Shown here piece after piece: positions 4,980 through 6,628 of a stretch of 6,628 nucleotides of DNA (positions are counted from its first letter, which is position 1; each line of letters opens with the position of its first letter). A model generated the notes under the pieces. That model was not told the DNA's origin. It made no database searches and was given only the letters and a program-made list of their open reading frames with translations. Source of the stretch: an uncultured Coriobacteriaceae bacterium (lineage in GTDB: Bacteria > Actinomycetota > Coriobacteriia > Coriobacteriales > UMGS124); contig USJP01000095.1 in NCBI GenBank assembly GCA_900555105.1, forward strand, positions 1 to 6,628, in the 5' to 3' direction. Both the position numbers and the translations under genes were made by a program.

Positions 4980-6047
4980 ATGGATACCATTCTTTGCCTC
5001 GGGTCAGCCGAAGAGTATTGGCATATCGCGCGCGTCGTTGACGACCCTCGGATGAGGGCCGACCCCGTTGCCCGCAGACGTTCGCTGACGATTTCCTGCT
5101 CGCGGTCTACGTTGATTGACAAACAGGTTCCCACATCCTCCAGCCTTAGCGCTATCCAGAGGGGTCTTCAGAAATTTGATATGTCAGGACTGCCTGGTGG
5201 CGTGCAGGAGATTTTGGGACTGACATGTCCCGTGCATGTGCTTGCAGCTTCTGGGGGTGCATGTCGGCGATCTGTGCAGAGGGTCGTGCATCAGGTGCGG
5301 GTGCCGCTGCCCCCCGATTCATTGGTGCGAATCGAAGACGGCCTTATGGTGAGTTCTCCTGAACACCTGTATCTGCAGGCCGCATCCCGGCTTGATTCCC
5401 TTGAGTTGTCTTGGTTTGCTAGCGAGCTGTGCTCTCTCTTCTCGATACATCCTTCGAATGAGGGAGGCTTATTGCCTGCCCAGCCGCTGACAACCCTGAA
5501 GAGGCTTGAGAAATACCTCGTTGCAGCCGTCGCAATCAATGCATATGGTGCGAAAAAGGCTCTTGCTGGTTTGTCCTGCGCGGTTGAGGGCGCGGCTTCA
5601 CGGCGCGAGATAGCTTGTGCGATGCGCATGTTCTTTCCTAGGGCGCAAGGCGGACGAGGTATTCCAAAACCGACGCTCAACCTCGGCCTTTCGGTTGATA
5701 AGAGACTGGCTTCTGTTCATGGGTGGGAAAACCTGTCCGTGGACATTGCATGGCCCGAAGCGCGACTTGCCATGGAGTATGACAGCGATGCCTATCACCT
5801 TGATCCGCGTCGTCGTGCTCGTGATAATGACAAGCGAGCGGTTCTCGAGCAGATGGGCTGGCGCGTGGTCCCGTTTTCTACCAAGCAGTTTGATTCCCTG
5901 GCCATGTCGGATGACGCGTTCCAGCGGATTGGTGCGGCTCTTGGGGTGCGGAACCGCGCGGGAGAATCTCGCTATGACTGGCAGTCGCGCAGGAGCTCTC
6001 TCACGTTGCGTCTCTGGCATTTGTGCGAGCAAGGTGTTCGGCTATAG
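4980..6047 (+). CDS. DUF559/VSR-like PD-(D/E)XK nuclease-family protein
   Basis: The product is 355 residues. The C-terminal third (about 253-305) looks like the DUF559/very-short-patch-repair nuclease fold: VDIAWPEARLAMEYDS supplies D255, E266 and D268, followed by H273, a D/R-rich helix (RARDNDKRAVLEQMGW) and the closing strand WRVVPFST. The middle has VSSPEHLYLQAASRLDSLEL (124-143) and ASELCSLF (147-154), segments I associate with a paralogous family in Coriobacteriia, some members of which are named as AbiEi-like. The usual 'S-P-M-E' helix before the nuclease domain here reads ASRREIACAM, so one motif is altered. The true biochemical role is unknown; DNA cleavage is only inferred from the fold. 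Codon use is richer in A/T-ending codons than in the molybdoenzyme genes. It lies alone between two directly repeated elements, which suggests it is carried as a unit. ATG 4980 is chosen because the upstream in-frame TTG lies inside element A. Confidence 0.72.
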   Translation: MDTILCLGSAEEYWHIARVVDDPRMRADPVARRRSLTISCSRSTLIDKQVPTSSSLSAIQRGLQKFDMSGLPGGVQEILGLTCPVHVLAASGGACRRSVQRVVHQVRVPLPPDSLVRIEDGLMVSSPEHLYLQAASRLDSLELSWFASELCSLFSIHPSNEGGLLPAQPLTTLKRLEKYLVAAVAINAYGAKKALAGLSCAVEGAASRREIACAMRMFFPRAQGGRGIPKPTLNLGLSVDKRLASVHGWENLSVDIAWPEARLAMEYDSDAYHLDPRRRARDNDKRAVLEQMGWRVVPFSTKQFDSLAMSDDAFQRIGAALGVRNRAGESRYDWQSRRSSLTLRLWHLCEQGVRL

Positions 6048-6065
6048 CTTGAGTGAAAAATAATG

Positions 6066-6288
6066 GAGTTGTTTCCGCAAAACAGGGGATCTCCAGCCGC
6101 CTTTCGCGCCAGTTTTGCCTGCATGGGGTGAGGCCGCGTAGTCGCTTTGTTTCAGATCATGCGTTCGTTAAGGCAAAACGCCTGCTCAGGGGCTTGTGTT
6201 TTTGGAGTCTGCCTGGCTGGTTCGAGAGACACCTCGAAATCGTTCGATGCTAGCGGCTGGAGAACCCCGGTTTTGCGGAAGTATCGGC
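6066..6288. repeat. Repeat element B (223 bp, 28-bp terminal inverted repeats)
   Basis: This second copy is in the same orientation as element A, starting 19 bases after the nuclease-like gene stop. The ends 6073-6100 and 6253-6280 are inverted repeats matching at 26 of 28 positions. Inside is a further perfect 9-bp inverted repeat, GTTTTGCCT (6112-6120) and AGGCAAAAC (6171-6179), and a 6-bp one, TTCGAG with CTCGAA (from 6221). The 9-bp pair is not conserved in sequence in element A, where the matching positions pair only weakly. No protein is credible in any frame. Confidence 0.85.
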
Positions 6289-6309
6289 CGGTTTTGTTCA
6301 CGCCCGGTT

Positions 6310-6344
6310 TTCAGCCATGTGTTCGGTGGCTGAATGTATTTTTT
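6310..6344 (+). terminator. Rho-independent terminator after element B
   Basis: TTCAGCCA (6310-6317) pairs perfectly with TGGCTGAA (6327-6334) around a 9-base loop and is followed by TGTATTTTTT. It can end + strand transcripts from the nuclease-like gene that read through element B. It lies just outside the right end of the element. Confidence 0.8.
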
Positions 6345-6501
6345 GGTGCTCTTTGGGCGAACGAGGCAGTGCGACGGATTGTGACCGTGGGGTATTTGAC
6401 GGTATGGACGCCCCTGGTTCGGTCAAGCGGAAGCGGGCGCTGGCGTACGGATTGCATTGGCGCGCGGTTCGAACAATTCCAGCGCCTGCGGTTTGGACGG
6501 G

Positions 6502-6628
6502 ATGGAGAAGGTGAGAGAGCATCCCGAAATGCGAGGTGTCAACCTGCACGAAATGAAAAACGATGATCGTGTGCGGCCAGTCCCATCGAACGCGCTTTCT
6601 GCCTGGGCTGTTTCAATGATGAAATGCT
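6502..6628 (+). CDS. Possible 5' end of an unidentified gene (runs off window)
   Basis: The frame is free of stops from 6397 to the window end and could start at ATG 6502, GTG 6511 or ATG 6529. From 6502 it reads MEKVREHPEMRGVNLHEMKN and continues to ...LSAWAVSMMKC at the edge. The composition is protein-like, and the position after a terminator suits a new transcription unit. The ribosome-binding site is not decisive (GGAGAAGG at 6504-6511 is too far from 6529), and I recognise no family. It could equally be a chance open frame in the spacer. Confidence 0.3.
   Translation, partial: MEKVREHPEMRGVNLHEMKNDDRVRPVPSNALSAWAVSMMKC

Noticed and set aside
4902..4980. An upstream TTG start for the nuclease-like gene, giving an N-terminus that resembles a lipoprotein signal (MRKYRQLFSLCLIILAGACG).
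   Set aside because: The TTG lies inside the terminal repeat of element A, has no ribosome-binding site, and a lipoprotein anchor makes no sense for a DUF559/VSR-like fold. The resemblance is probably chance.
4663..6344. Insertion sequence with its own transposase.
   Set aside because: The only gene between the repeats has a DUF559/VSR-like nuclease domain, not a DDE, HUH or serine/tyrosine recombinase, and I could not identify target-site duplications around A or B.

Overview
The window looks like chromosomal DNA of a high-GC, anaerobic Coriobacteriia member (Actinomycetota), most likely of the Eggerthellaceae kind. The main reasons are a DMSO-reductase-type molybdoenzyme gene cluster with strongly C/G-ending codons, a DUF559-type nuclease-like protein of a style common in Coriobacteriia, and a putative leaderless promoter. 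The taxonomic call is an inference from gene content, because no search was possible.

Positions 1-2801 hold the end of a respiratory molybdoenzyme operon on the + strand. It contains the C-terminus of the catalytic molybdopterin subunit, a DmsB-like subunit with four [4Fe-4S] clusters, a TorD-family maturation chaperone, and a seven-helix membrane protein. The membrane protein resembles the MsrQ/ferric-reductase haem b family rather than the usual NrfD/DmsC anchor. The likely scheme is electron flow between quinone/haem b in the membrane, the iron-sulfur relay and the Mo centre, with the TorD protein helping to insert the cofactor. A 323-bp gap between the iron-sulfur gene and the chaperone gene is almost entirely built of four successive inverted repeats. 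A clear Rho-independent terminator (2917-2961) closes the operon.

Positions 3098-3894 (- strand) hold a decayed radical SAM gene with a single-base frameshift near 3703 and a missing 3' half. It is divergent from a TetR-family regulator (4048-4662). The space between them carries a 19-bp palindrome and repeated AATAACC sites that could be operators.

Positions 4663-6344 hold a DUF559/VSR-like PD-(D/E)XK nuclease-family gene (4980-6047). It is bracketed by two directly oriented copies of a ~222-bp element (4696-4917 and 6066-6288) with 28-bp terminal inverted repeats. The arms of these elements and the 67-bp palindrome in the molybdoenzyme operon share one architecture, GAACCCC-N6-GCGG(A/C)A, so all three loci appear to belong to one repeat family. 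A terminator follows the second copy. The last ~230 bases may contain the start of another gene that runs off the window.
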